Assembly: GCF_029948125.1 (NCBI RefSeq) | Contig: NZ_JASAMB010000003.1 | Coordinates: forward strand, 372,001-436,000 | Origin: Catellatospora sp. KI3 | Lineage (GTDB): Bacteria > Actinomycetota > Actinomycetes > Mycobacteriales > Micromonosporaceae | DNA: 64,000 nucleotides | Direction of reading: 5' to 3' | Shown here: in pieces, positions 19,669 through 28,495 of the stretch | How positions within the stretch are numbered: position 1 is the first letter of the stretch | Layout: every line of letters starts with the position of its first letter | The notes under the pieces: model-generated | Database searches by the model: none | What the model was told of the DNA's origin: nothing | The model's input: only the letters and a program-made list of their open reading frames with translations | Position numbers and translations under genes: made by a program

Positions 19669-21132
19669 ATGCCTGGGATCGGCGAACCCGTGCCGTGCCG
19701 CACCGTGCCCGGCCTGCTGGCGATGCGGCGCGCCCGGCACCCGGAACAGGTCGCCGTCGAGGTCGCGGGCGTCGACACGCTCACCTTCGAACGCTGGGAC
19801 CGCGACTCGGCCGCGGTCGGGTCGGCGCTGCGCGAGCAGGGCGTCACCCGGGGCAGCGCGGTGGGGCTGGTCTTCTCCGGCCGCGACTGGACCAGCTTCG
19901 CCGTCGCCTACTGCGGGGTGCAGAAGGCGGGCGCGGTCGCCGTACCGCTGCCGGACCAGCTGCCCCCGGCCCGGCTGGCCCAGCTGCTGGCCGCGTGCGC
20001 CGCCGACCGGGTGCTGACCGGGCCCGACCAGGTCCGGGAGCTGGTCGAGGCGGGTGCGCCCGACGCGGCCGACCACGCCCGCCCCGAGGACGTCGCCCAG
20101 ATCCTGTTCACCTCCGGCACCTCCGGCCGACCCAAACCGGTCGCGGCCAGCCACGCCAACCTCACCGACGGCGTGTCGACGCACCCGCGGCGCCAGGCCC
20201 TGGCCCACTCGCGGCAGTTCCTGCACGCCTTCCCGATCGGCACCAACGCCGCGCAGACGATGCTGATGAACGCGCTCACCGCCCGGCCCGCGGCGTTGAC
20301 CCTGCCGCGGTTCACGCCCCGCCGGTTCGCCGCCCGGCTGACCGAGGTCGGAACCGTGTTCCTCGTGCCCGCGATGGCGATCGAGCTGCTCGACTCCGGG
20401 TCGCTGGACGGCCTCGACCTGACCGGCGTGCAGCTGGTCGGCTCGACCGCCGCGCCCCTGCCCCCGGCCGTCGCGCTGCGGTTGGCGCGGGCCTTCCCCA
20501 ACGCGGCGATCGTCAACCACTACACCTCGACCGAGGCCGCGCCGGCGCACACCAACATGATCTTCGACCCGGACCGCCCGGACGCGGTCGGGCGGGTCGC
20601 CGCGGGCAGCGTACGCGTCACCGGCGCCGACGGCCGCCCGGTGCCCGACGGCGAGCCCGGCCACGTCTGGCTGCGCTCGCCGCACGCCCGCCGCTACCTC
20701 GGCGACGAGGACGCCACCCGCGCCACGTTCCAGGACGGCTGGGTCCGCATGGGCGACGTGGGCCGCCTGCACGAGGGCTTCCTGTACCTCACCGACCGCG
20801 ACAGCGACATCGTCAAGTCCGGCGCGTACAAGATCTCCACGCTGGAGGTCGAGGCGGCCCTGCACGAGCATCCGGCCGTCGCGGCGGCCGCGGTCGTCGG
20901 CGTGCCGCACCCGGTCCTCGGCGCCAGGCTTGCCGCCGCCGTGGTGACCCGTCCGGACGCCGCCCCGCTGGACCTGCCCGCCGTCCGCGCGTTCCTCGCC
21001 GAGCGGCTCGCCGACCACCAGCTGCCCGGCGACCTGCTCGTGCTCGATCAGCTGCCGCGCAACGACGCGGGCAAGGTCCTGAAACGACAACTGGTGGAAC
21101 TCTTCCCAGCCGGCCCCGGAGGTGGCGTGTGA
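19669..21132 (+). CDS. acyl-AMP/acyl-CoA ligase (adenylate-forming enzyme)
   Basis: A 487-residue ANL-superfamily enzyme that activates a carboxylic acid as its adenylate. P-loop motif LFTSGTSGRPKPV is at about residues 145-157, the Thr/Glu motif in NHYTSTEAAP, the RMGDVGRLHEG Asp motif near residue 365, and the catalytic Lys in the C-terminal NDAGKVLKRQL. The start has a TTAGGAGA ribosome site. Its stop overlaps the NRPS start by 4 bp. With the free carrier protein downstream, it most likely loads the starter acid of the pathway; fatty or aryl specificity cannot be decided from the sequence. Confidence 0.88.
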   Translation: MPGIGEPVPCRTVPGLLAMRRARHPEQVAVEVAGVDTLTFERWDRDSAAVGSALREQGVTRGSAVGLVFSGRDWTSFAVAYCGVQKAGAVAVPLPDQLPPARLAQLLAACAADRVLTGPDQVRELVEAGAPDAADHARPEDVAQILFTSGTSGRPKPVAASHANLTDGVSTHPRRQALAHSRQFLHAFPIGTNAAQTMLMNALTARPAALTLPRFTPRRFAARLTEVGTVFLVPAMAIELLDSGSLDGLDLTGVQLVGSTAAPLPPAVALRLARAFPNAAIVNHYTSTEAAPAHTNMIFDPDRPDAVGRVAAGSVRVTGADGRPVPDGEPGHVWLRSPHARRYLGDEDATRATFQDGWVRMGDVGRLHEGFLYLTDRDSDIVKSGAYKISTLEVEAALHEHPAVAAAAVVGVPHPVLGARLAAAVVTRPDAAPLDLPAVRAFLAERLADHQLPGDLLVLDQLPRNDAGKVLKRQLVELFPAGPGGGV

Positions 21133-23987
21133 ATCAGGTCAGACACGGCGTGTGGTTCACCGAGCAGGCGCGCGCCGCCGGCACGGCGTACCACATGGCG
21201 CTCGGGGTGTGGTTCGACGGGGAACTCGACCGGCACGCCCTCGGCGAGGCGTGCGCCGCGGTCGTCGCCCGGCACCCCGCGCTCGGGTGCGCCGTCGCCC
21301 TGCGCGGCGACCTGCCCGAGCTGGTGCCGGCCGCGGAGAAGGTCGCGCTGACCGACGAGCCGTACCGCCCGGAGCGGGTACGCGAGGAGATCGCCCGCCC
21401 GTACGACCTGGGTCGCGGCCCGCTGGCCCGCTTCCTGCTGCTGCGCGAGTCGCCCACCCGCCACCTGCTGCTGTTCACCGCCCACCACCTGGTCTTCGAC
21501 GGCATGTCCAAGGACCTGCTGCTGGCCGACCTCGCCGCCGCCTACGACGGAGCCGAGCTCACGCCGCTGCCCGCCGCCGCCGACGAGCCCGGCGAAGCCC
21601 AGGTCGAGGCCGCCCGGCGGTACTGGGCCGAGCGCCAGCCGCCCGGCGGCGAGGTGGTGCTGCCCGAGCTGGCCGGGGTGTCAACGGTGGCCGAGCCTGG
21701 GCACGCGGTGCAGTTCGACCTGCCGACCGTCGAGGTCGCCGGCCTCACCCGGTTCGAGGTGCTACTGGGCGCGGTGCATGTGCTGCTGGCCCGCTACGGC
21801 AACACGGGGCTGCCGGTGGCGATCGGACTGTCCACCCGCACCGGGGACACCCGCGACCACGTCGGCCTGCACGTCAACGAACTGCCCGTGCACGTCGCCC
21901 CGGCCGTCGGCGGTTTCCGCGACTACGCCGCTGATCTGCGCTCGCGGCTGCGCGAGCTGTACCGCCACCGCGCCGTGCCTCTGGCGCAGGTCGCGGGCGG
22001 TCTGCGGGCGGCACCGTCGCTGACCCCGGTGTCGGTCGGCTACCGGCGCCGCGGTCCCGCACCCGCGTTCCGGGGCCTGACCGCGCGGGTCGACTGGGCG
22101 CTGTTCAGCGGCGCCGCCCGCAACGCGCTGCACCTGCAGTTCGTCGACGGCCCCGACGGGCTCACCGCGAGCCTGCAGCACGACCCGGCCCGGCTGCCCG
22201 CCGCCGCGGCCGAGCGCATCGGGCAGCACCTGCGCACGGTCCTGGCCGCCGTCGCCGCCGACCCGGACGCCGACGTCGCCACCATGCCGGTCATGCCCGC
22301 CGCCGAGCACGACACCGTCGTGCACCGCTGGAACGACACCGCCCGCGCCGAGGGCGGCACCGTGGCGCAGCTGCTGGCCGCGCAGGCCCGGCTGCGCCCG
22401 GACGACGTCGCGGTCGTCGACGGCGCACACCGGCTCACCTACGCCGAGCTCGACCGGGCCACCGCCGAGCTGGCCGCCCGGCTGCCCGGTCCGGGCGCGC
22501 TCGTCGCGATCCGGCTGCCGCGCGGCCGGCAGGCGCTGGTGGCGATGCTCGCGGTGATGCGGGCCGGTGCCGCGTACGTACCCGTCGACCCGTCCTATCC
22601 GGAGGCACGGCAGGAGCTCATCCTGGCCGACGCCGATCCGGCACTGGTCCTCGACGACCTCGACAGCGTGCCGGCGGCCAGGTCCGGCAGCCCGGTCCCG
22701 GCCGGGACCGCGTACGTCATGTACACCTCCGGCACCACCGGCCGCCCCAAGGGCGTCGTGGTGCCGCACCCCGCGCTGGCCAACCTGCTCGCGGGGATGG
22801 CCGAGACGATCGGCAGCGGCCCGGGGGACCGGTGGCTGGGGCTGACCCCGCTGTCGTTCGACATCTCCGGGCTGGAGCTGTTCCTGCCCCTGGTCACCGG
22901 CGGCCGCCTGGTCATCGCCGACGAGGCCGGGGTCCTGGACGGCGGGGCCGTCACCGCGCTGATCGACCGGGAGGGCGTCAGCCACGTCCAGGCCACCCCG
23001 TCGGGCTGGCAGGTGCTGCTCGACGCCGGATTCGACGGCCGGGCCGTCACCGCGCTGGCCGGCGGCGAGGCCCTGCCGCTGGACCTGGCCCGCACGCTGC
23101 GCGCGCGGACGGCCAGGCTGATCAACGTGTACGGCCCGACGGAGACCACGATCTGGTCGACCGCCGACGAGGTCCCCGCCGACCCCGACACGGTCACCAT
23201 CGGCCGCCCGATCGCCAACACCCGCGCCTACGTCCTGGACCCCGCCGACCGCCCCCTGCCCATCGGCGTATGGGGCGAGCTGTGCCTGGGCGGACTCGGC
23301 GTCGCCGACGGCTACCTGCGCCGCCCCGACCTCACCGGACAGCGCTTCGGCCCCGACCCGTTCACGTCCGGGCGGCTCTACCGCACCGGCGACCGCTGCC
23401 GCTGGACGGCCGACGGCCGCCTCGTCTACGGCGGCCGCACCGACAGCCAGGTCAAGGTGCGCGGCCACCGGGTCGAGCTGGAGGAGATCGAGGTCCGCCT
23501 GCGCGAGCACCCCGCCGTCGCCCAGGCCGCCGTGGCCCTGCGCGACGGCGAGCTCGCCGCGTACGTAGTGGGCCGCGGTGCCGACCCCGACGGTCCGGAG
23601 CTGCGCCGGCACCTGGCGCGGTGGCTGCCCCCGGCACTGGTCCCGACATCGTGGACGGTGCTGGCGCGGCTCCCGGTCACCCCCAGCGGCAAGCTCGACC
23701 GGGCCGCCCTGCCCGCACCCGCGCCGACCCGGGCGGCCCCGGCCGCGCCCGCCGCCGAGCACGACGACGAACTGCTGCCGGTGCTGCGCCGCATCTGGTG
23801 CGACGTGCTGGCCCTCGACGACATCGGTGTCGACGAGGACCTGTTCGACCTGGGCGGGCACTCGCTGACCATCACCCGGATCAGCGCCCGGATCACCCAG
23901 CAGCTCGGCCGAGACGTGCCCCTGGACGTCTTCTTCGACACCCCGACCATCGCCGACGTCGCGGCCTACCTGCGGGCGCGGCCGTGA
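21129..23987 (+). CDS. NRPS module: condensation - adenylation (glycine-like) - PCP
   Basis: A 952-residue single module. The C domain (residues ~1-400) has an intact TAHHLVFDG. The A domain (~410-860) has MYTSGTTGRPKG, YGPTETTIW, the YRTGDRC motif and the terminal Lys in TPSGKLDR. Reading the specificity pocket by eye against GrsA gives about DIL-Q-LG-V-I-W-K, close to the known glycine code DILQLGLIWK. The PCP (~870-945) has DLFDLGGHSLT, with the phosphopantetheine Ser. There is no thioesterase or epimerase. The GTG start at 21129 overlaps the ligase stop and the stop overlaps the ACP start, so the genes are coupled. N-terminal C with an upstream ligase and ACP implies N-acylation of glycine. 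Confidence 0.92.
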   Translation: MNQVRHGVWFTEQARAAGTAYHMALGVWFDGELDRHALGEACAAVVARHPALGCAVALRGDLPELVPAAEKVALTDEPYRPERVREEIARPYDLGRGPLARFLLLRESPTRHLLLFTAHHLVFDGMSKDLLLADLAAAYDGAELTPLPAAADEPGEAQVEAARRYWAERQPPGGEVVLPELAGVSTVAEPGHAVQFDLPTVEVAGLTRFEVLLGAVHVLLARYGNTGLPVAIGLSTRTGDTRDHVGLHVNELPVHVAPAVGGFRDYAADLRSRLRELYRHRAVPLAQVAGGLRAAPSLTPVSVGYRRRGPAPAFRGLTARVDWALFSGAARNALHLQFVDGPDGLTASLQHDPARLPAAAAERIGQHLRTVLAAVAADPDADVATMPVMPAAEHDTVVHRWNDTARAEGGTVAQLLAAQARLRPDDVAVVDGAHRLTYAELDRATAELAARLPGPGALVAIRLPRGRQALVAMLAVMRAGAAYVPVDPSYPEARQELILADADPALVLDDLDSVPAARSGSPVPAGTAYVMYTSGTTGRPKGVVVPHPALANLLAGMAETIGSGPGDRWLGLTPLSFDISGLELFLPLVTGGRLVIADEAGVLDGGAVTALIDREGVSHVQATPSGWQVLLDAGFDGRAVTALAGGEALPLDLARTLRARTARLINVYGPTETTIWSTADEVPADPDTVTIGRPIANTRAYVLDPADRPLPIGVWGELCLGGLGVADGYLRRPDLTGQRFGPDPFTSGRLYRTGDRCRWTADGRLVYGGRTDSQVKVRGHRVELEEIEVRLREHPAVAQAAVALRDGELAAYVVGRGADPDGPELRRHLARWLPPALVPTSWTVLARLPVTPSGKLDRAALPAPAPTRAAPAAPAAEHDDELLPVLRRIWCDVLALDDIGVDEDLFDLGGHSLTITRISARITQQLGRDVPLDVFFDTPTIADVAAYLRARP

Positions 23988-24223
23988 CCGCCCACCTGGG
24001 CCGGCGGCTGGCCGAACTCGTACACGGCGCCACCGCCGGGGCCGTCACCGCCGACCAGGCCCTGTCCGGCGGGTCGCTGCGCGCGCTGGGCCTGGACTCC
24101 CTCGGCGCGCTGCGGCTCATCGACGCGATCGACCTCGAGTTCGGCGTCGAGGTCGACCTCGGCGACGGCCCCGGCGCCGACACCCTCGACGCGATCACCC
24201 GAATGGTGGCCGAGCGGCTATGA
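23984..24223 (+). CDS. free-standing acyl/peptidyl carrier protein
   Basis: A 79-residue carrier with the phosphopantetheine motif GLDSLGALRLIDAID (Ser near residue 39), followed by the acidic helix LEFGVEVDLGD. It starts with GTG at 23984, overlapping the NRPS stop, and its own stop overlaps the next ATG (24220). It probably carries the starter acyl chain made by the ligase, or a second substrate for the stand-alone condensation enzyme that follows. It is too short and too tightly packed to be noticed unless the reading frames are checked. Confidence 0.88.
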   Translation: MTAHLGRRLAELVHGATAGAVTADQALSGGSLRALGLDSLGALRLIDAIDLEFGVEVDLGDGPGADTLDAITRMVAERL

Positions 24224-25536
24224 GACACCTACCGCTGTCCGCGCTGCAGCAGCGCTTCTGGTACCTGTGCACCGCCTACCCGGGCGAGGCGTCGCCGATC
24301 CTGGTGCTCAACTGGCGGCTGCGCGGCCCGCTGGACCTGGCCGCCTGGCGGGGCGCGGTGAACGCGGTCGTCGACCGGCACGAGAGCCTGCGCACCGGCT
24401 TCGTGCTGCGCGACGGCGAACCCGTGCAGGTGGTCATGCCACCGGCCGGGATCGACACCCCGGTCGTGGACCTGACCGGTCACCCGCCCGAGGAGCGCGA
24501 CGCCCGCGCCGGCGAGCTGCTGTCGGCCCGTACCCACCGGCTGCTCGACCTCACGGCCGACCCGCTGGTCGGGTCGACGCTGCTGCGGCTGGCCGACGAC
24601 CACCATGTGTGGTGCTTCACCATGCACCACCTGCTGGCCGACGGGGCGTCGCTGCGTACCGTCGGCCGCGAGGTGCGCGCCGGCTACCTGGCCGCCCTCG
24701 ACGGCGCCGCCCCCGACCTGCCCCCGCTGACCCTGCAGTACGGCGACTTCGCGCAGTGGCAGTCCGAGCAGGACCAGGCCGCCGAACTGGCCTACTGGCA
24801 GGGGCACCTGTCCGGCGCGCCGTCGCTGGAGCTGCCGACCGACCTGCCCCGGCCCGCGGAGAAGTCCGCGCACAGCGCCGAGCACATCCACCTGATGCCG
24901 CCGGAGCTGGCCGAGCAGGTCGCCGAGCTGTCCCGGCGGACCCGCTGCACCCCGTTCATGGTGCTGCTGACCGCGCTGCAGCTGCTGCTGGGCGAGCGCA
25001 GCGGCCAGGACGACTTCTGCGTCGGCACTCCCGTCGCCGGGCGGGTGCGCGCCGAGTTCGAACCCGTGGTCGGGCTGTTCGCCAACACCCTGGCGCTGCG
25101 CGCCGACCTCGCCGGCGATCCGACCTTCGCCGAGCTGCTCAAACGCACCCGCGCCACCGTGATCGGGGGGTTGCAGCGCCAGTCGGTGCCGCTGGGGCGG
25201 ATCATCGCGACCCTCGGCGTACCCCGCGACCCGGGCCGGACCCAGCTGTTCGACGTCGTGTTCAGCATGCGCAACGACGGCACCGCGCTCGCGCCGCGCC
25301 TGGGGCCGCTGGAGGTCGAGGGGTTCCCGCACGGCCACGCCAAGGTGCTGCACGACCTCGTGTTCGACATCTGGCGCCTGGACTCCTCGGGCCTGCGCGC
25401 CGGCATCCGGTACGACACGGCGCTGTTCAAACCCGACACCGTCGACGAACTGGCCCGCCGCTACGAGCAGATCCTGTCCGCCGCGGTGGCCCGGCCGGGC
25501 GACCGCCTCTCCGAACTGGGGGCCACCCGTGGGTAG
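24220..25536 (+). CDS. stand-alone NRPS condensation enzyme
   Basis: A 438-residue condensation domain with the intact active-site motif TMHHLLADGASL (~residue 140), and the family segments LPLSALQQRFWYL, YGDFAQWQ, GTPVAGRVR and GLFANTLALR. It has no adenylation or carrier part. It starts 4 bp inside the ACP gene and ends 8 bp inside the glycosyltransferase gene. With the other free C enzyme (18063-19529), the cluster has three condensation sites but only one adenylation site, so at least one probably uses a free amine or alcohol as acceptor or releases the product. Confidence 0.9.
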   Translation: MRHLPLSALQQRFWYLCTAYPGEASPILVLNWRLRGPLDLAAWRGAVNAVVDRHESLRTGFVLRDGEPVQVVMPPAGIDTPVVDLTGHPPEERDARAGELLSARTHRLLDLTADPLVGSTLLRLADDHHVWCFTMHHLLADGASLRTVGREVRAGYLAALDGAAPDLPPLTLQYGDFAQWQSEQDQAAELAYWQGHLSGAPSLELPTDLPRPAEKSAHSAEHIHLMPPELAEQVAELSRRTRCTPFMVLLTALQLLLGERSGQDDFCVGTPVAGRVRAEFEPVVGLFANTLALRADLAGDPTFAELLKRTRATVIGGLQRQSVPLGRIIATLGVPRDPGRTQLFDVVFSMRNDGTALAPRLGPLEVEGFPHGHAKVLHDLVFDIWRLDSSGLRAGIRYDTALFKPDTVDELARRYEQILSAAVARPGDRLSELGATRG

Positions 25537-26704
25537 ACACATCGCCTTCTTCAACATCCCCGCCATCGGGCACGTCTACCCTACGCTGGCCGTAGTCGAG
25601 GAGCTCACCCGCCGCGGGCACCGGGTCACCTACGCCACCACCGGGGCCCGCGCCGCGACCGTGCGGGCGGCCGGTGCCGCCGTGCGCGAGTACCGGTCGC
25701 TGCGCCCCGCCGACACCGACCCGGACCTGCGCGCGCCCTCGCGCGACGGCTACATCAGCCAGACGCTGCTCAGCTTCCTGGAGGAGGCCGAGGCGGCCTT
25801 CACGCAGCTGGCGGACGACTACCACGACGACCGCCCCGACCTGGTCGTGTTCGACCGGATGGCGTTCGCCGGGCGGGTGCTGGCCGCCCGGCTGGACCTG
25901 CCCACCGTCCAGCTGTGGCCGATGCTCGTCTCCAACGAGCACTGGAACATGGGCCAGGCCCTGAACGCGTTCGACCTGGGCGACCCGGTACTGCACACCT
26001 ACCTGGCCAAACTGGAGGCGTTCCTCAGCACCCACTGCCCGGCCCTGCCGCCCGACCGGTTCCTCACCCCGACGCCCGAGGCGCACCTCGCCTTCTACCC
26101 GCGCGCGTTCCAGTACGCGGGGGAGCTGTTCGGACCGGAGTACCGGTTCGTCGGGCCGTGCCTGCGCCGCACCCGGCCGCAGTGGCACCCGCCCGGCGAC
26201 CGCGACGTCGTCCTGGTCACCCTCGGCACCATCTACAACGCCCGCCCCGACTTCTACCGCTACTGCGCCGAGGCGTTCGCGGGCGGCGACTGGCACGTCG
26301 TGCTCACCGTGGGGCGGCGCATCGACCTCGACGCGCTCGGCCGCCTGCCCGCCAACGTCGAGGTGCACCGCTTCGTGCCGCAGCTCGACGTGCTCGCCCA
26401 CGCCGCGGCCATGGTCTGCCACGCCGGCATGGGCGGGATCATGGAGGCGATGACCTTCGGCGTGCCGGTGCTGGCCGCGCCGCAGACCCTGGAGCAGGAG
26501 GCCAACGCGCTGCGCGTGGAGCAGCTGGGCCTGGGGGCGCGGCTGCCGGCGGACCTGGCCGATCCGGCCGGGCTGCGGTCCGCGATCGAGCTGATGGTGA
26601 AGGATCCGGCGATCGCCGACGGCGTGGGCCGCCTGCGCGACGCGGTCGCCGACGCCGGTGGCGCGCGGCGGGCCGCCGACGTCATCGAGCAGTGCCTGCG
26701 CTGA
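25529..26704 (+). CDS. MGT-type (GT1) glycosyltransferase
   Basis: A 391-residue GT-B enzyme of the macrolide-glycosyltransferase type. The N-terminal acceptor half starts HIAFFNIPAIGHVYPTL. The donor half holds VLVTLGTIYNAR and the nucleotide-sugar signature VCHAGMGGIMEAMTFGVPVLAAPQTLEQEANA region (residues ~295-330). The GTG start overlaps the condensation gene. It probably adds a sugar to the NRPS product before export, which would explain the sugar-linked regulation suggested by the nearby operator. The donor sugar is unknown; no deoxysugar genes are in the window. Confidence 0.9.
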   Translation: MGRHIAFFNIPAIGHVYPTLAVVEELTRRGHRVTYATTGARAATVRAAGAAVREYRSLRPADTDPDLRAPSRDGYISQTLLSFLEEAEAAFTQLADDYHDDRPDLVVFDRMAFAGRVLAARLDLPTVQLWPMLVSNEHWNMGQALNAFDLGDPVLHTYLAKLEAFLSTHCPALPPDRFLTPTPEAHLAFYPRAFQYAGELFGPEYRFVGPCLRRTRPQWHPPGDRDVVLVTLGTIYNARPDFYRYCAEAFAGGDWHVVLTVGRRIDLDALGRLPANVEVHRFVPQLDVLAHAAAMVCHAGMGGIMEAMTFGVPVLAAPQTLEQEANALRVEQLGLGARLPADLADPAGLRSAIELMVKDPAIADGVGRLRDAVADAGGARRAADVIEQCLR

Positions 26705-26722
26705 CCGGGCGGCCCCGCCCGG
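26705..26722. terminator. short hairpin between convergent GT and ABC genes
   Basis: CCGGGCGG and CCGCCCGG pair perfectly around a 2-nt loop in the 25-bp gap. It may terminate both convergent transcripts; the tight loop makes this only moderately sure. Confidence 0.45.
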
Positions 26723-26729
26723 GGCGGCG

Positions 26730-28481
26730 TCAGGCCAGGGCCTGCTCGCCGACCAGCCAGGCGGCGTGCAGTTTCGCGTACGGCGAGTCGGCCCGCGCCA
26801 CCAGCGCGTCGTGGTGGCCCCGCTGCACCACCCGGCCGTCGTCGACGACGACCACCTCGTCGGCGCCGCGGGCGGTGGCCAGCCGGTGCGCGATCGTGAT
26901 CGTGGTCCGGCCCCGCGACACCCGGTCCATGGCCGTACGCAGCCGCACCTCGGTCGCCGGGTCGACCGCGCTGGTCGCCTCGTCCAGGATCAGCAGGTCC
27001 GCGTCGGCGGCATGGGCCCGCGCCACCGCCACGAGCTGCCGCTCACCCACGCTGAGGCCCTCGCCGCGCTCGCCCACGACGGTGTCCAGCCCGTCGGGCA
27101 GCCCCGCCGCCCAGTCGAGCAGGCCCAGGTCGGCCAGCACACCGCGTACGTCGCCGTCGCCGAGCGCGCGGCCGAACCGGACGTTGTCGGCCAGCGAGCC
27201 GTGGAACAGGAACCCCTCCTGCGGCACCAGCACCACCCGCTCGCGCAGGCACCGCAACCGGATCCGGTCCACCGGCACGCCCGCGAGCAGCACCTGCCCC
27301 GCCGCCGGGGCGACCAGCCGGGTGACCAGCTTGACCAGCGTCGTCTTGCCCGCCCCGGTCCGCCCCACGACCGCCACCCGGGTGCCCGCCGCGATGTCCA
27401 GGTCGACCTCGCGCAGCACCGGCTCGGCCGTGTCCGGGTAGGCGTAGGACACCCCGCGCAGGCGCACCGGCACCGGGCCGGGCGGCAGGTCCACCGCCTC
27501 GGGGTGCTCGGCGGTGTCCGGCTCCTCGTCCAGGATGTCCAGCACCCGCCGCCACCCGGCGACCGCGCTCTGCAGGCCGTTCAGCATCTCTCCGGCGACC
27601 TGCGCCGGCAGTGCGAACTGCGCCACCAGGAACAGGAACGCCGCGATCTCGCCGACGGTCATCCGCCCGGCCACGCCCAGCACCACGCCGAGCGCGGCCG
27701 TCGCCGCCAGCGCCACCCCGGTGGCCAGCTCACCCACCGAGTACGCGGTCACCGTCAGCCGCGAGGCCCGCTGCGACGCCAGCCGGTGCGCGTCGACCGC
27801 CTCGTCCAGGCGCGCCACCGTACGCGCCGAGGCGTCGTAGGAGCGGATCACCTCGGCGCCCGCGACGCTCTCCGACACCACCGCGAGCATCTCCGCCGAC
27901 CGCTGCCGCACCGCGCCGTACGCCTCGGCGAGGCTGCGCATGCACGCGCGCACCACCCAGGCCACCGGCGCGAACACCGCCAGCACCACCAGCGCCAGCG
28001 GCCAGGAGTAGTAGCACATGACCGCGCCGGTCACCAGCGTCTGCCCGGCGCAGGTGAACAGCACCACGCCGTTCCACTGCAGGAACGAGGTCACCTGGTC
28101 CACGTCGGAGGTCGCGCGGGCCACCAGCGCCCCGCGCTGCTGCGCGCCGATCCGCAGCACCGGCAGGTCGTGGACGTGCCGGAACACCTTCACCCGTACG
28201 GCGGCCAGCGCCGACTCGCTCACCTCGAACAGGCGCAGCATCATCGCGTACCCGCACCACATCGACCCCGCCAGCACGGCCAGCGCGGCCGCGCCGATCA
28301 GGGCGACCACCCCGAAGTCCGGCCCGCCCGGACCGCGCAGCCCGTCGTCGACGGCGCGCTGCACCGCCACCGGCACCGCGGCCCGACCCGCGGTCATGCC
28401 CACCGCCAGCAGCAGCGTGACCGCCAGGCCCCGGCCCAGCTCAGGCGAGAGCCGCAGCGCCCGCCGCAGCGTGTCCCACAT
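26730..28481 (-). CDS. ABC exporter half-transporter with canonical catalytic NBD
   Basis: A 583-residue half-transporter: six membrane helices (residues ~15-300), then an ATP-binding domain with Walker A GRTGAGKTT, Walker B LLILDEATS (catalytic Glu present) and H-loop IAHRLAT. The signature motif is non-standard, LSVGERQL instead of LSGGQ. ATG 28481 follows the partner gene by 14 bp with a GGAGGG site. Together with the upstream half-transporter it should form a heterodimer exporting the glycosylated or sulfated product or conferring self-resistance. The asymmetry of motifs between the two halves is complementary (see partner). Confidence 0.9.
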   Translation of the reverse strand: MWDTLRRALRLSPELGRGLAVTLLLAVGMTAGRAAVPVAVQRAVDDGLRGPGGPDFGVVALIGAAALAVLAGSMWCGYAMMLRLFEVSESALAAVRVKVFRHVHDLPVLRIGAQQRGALVARATSDVDQVTSFLQWNGVVLFTCAGQTLVTGAVMCYYSWPLALVVLAVFAPVAWVVRACMRSLAEAYGAVRQRSAEMLAVVSESVAGAEVIRSYDASARTVARLDEAVDAHRLASQRASRLTVTAYSVGELATGVALAATAALGVVLGVAGRMTVGEIAAFLFLVAQFALPAQVAGEMLNGLQSAVAGWRRVLDILDEEPDTAEHPEAVDLPPGPVPVRLRGVSYAYPDTAEPVLREVDLDIAAGTRVAVVGRTGAGKTTLVKLVTRLVAPAAGQVLLAGVPVDRIRLRCLRERVVLVPQEGFLFHGSLADNVRFGRALGDGDVRGVLADLGLLDWAAGLPDGLDTVVGERGEGLSVGERQLVAVARAHAADADLLILDEATSAVDPATEVRLRTAMDRVSRGRTTITIAHRLATARGADEVVVVDDGRVVQRGHHDALVARADSPYAKLHAAWLVGEQALA

Positions 28482-28495
28482 CGCGTTGCACCCTC

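Noticed and set aside
19695..21128. N-terminal half of the 1430-residue frame as part of the NRPS
   Set aside because: It overlaps the acyl ligase in another frame and has no domain; the real NRPS starts at GTG 21129.
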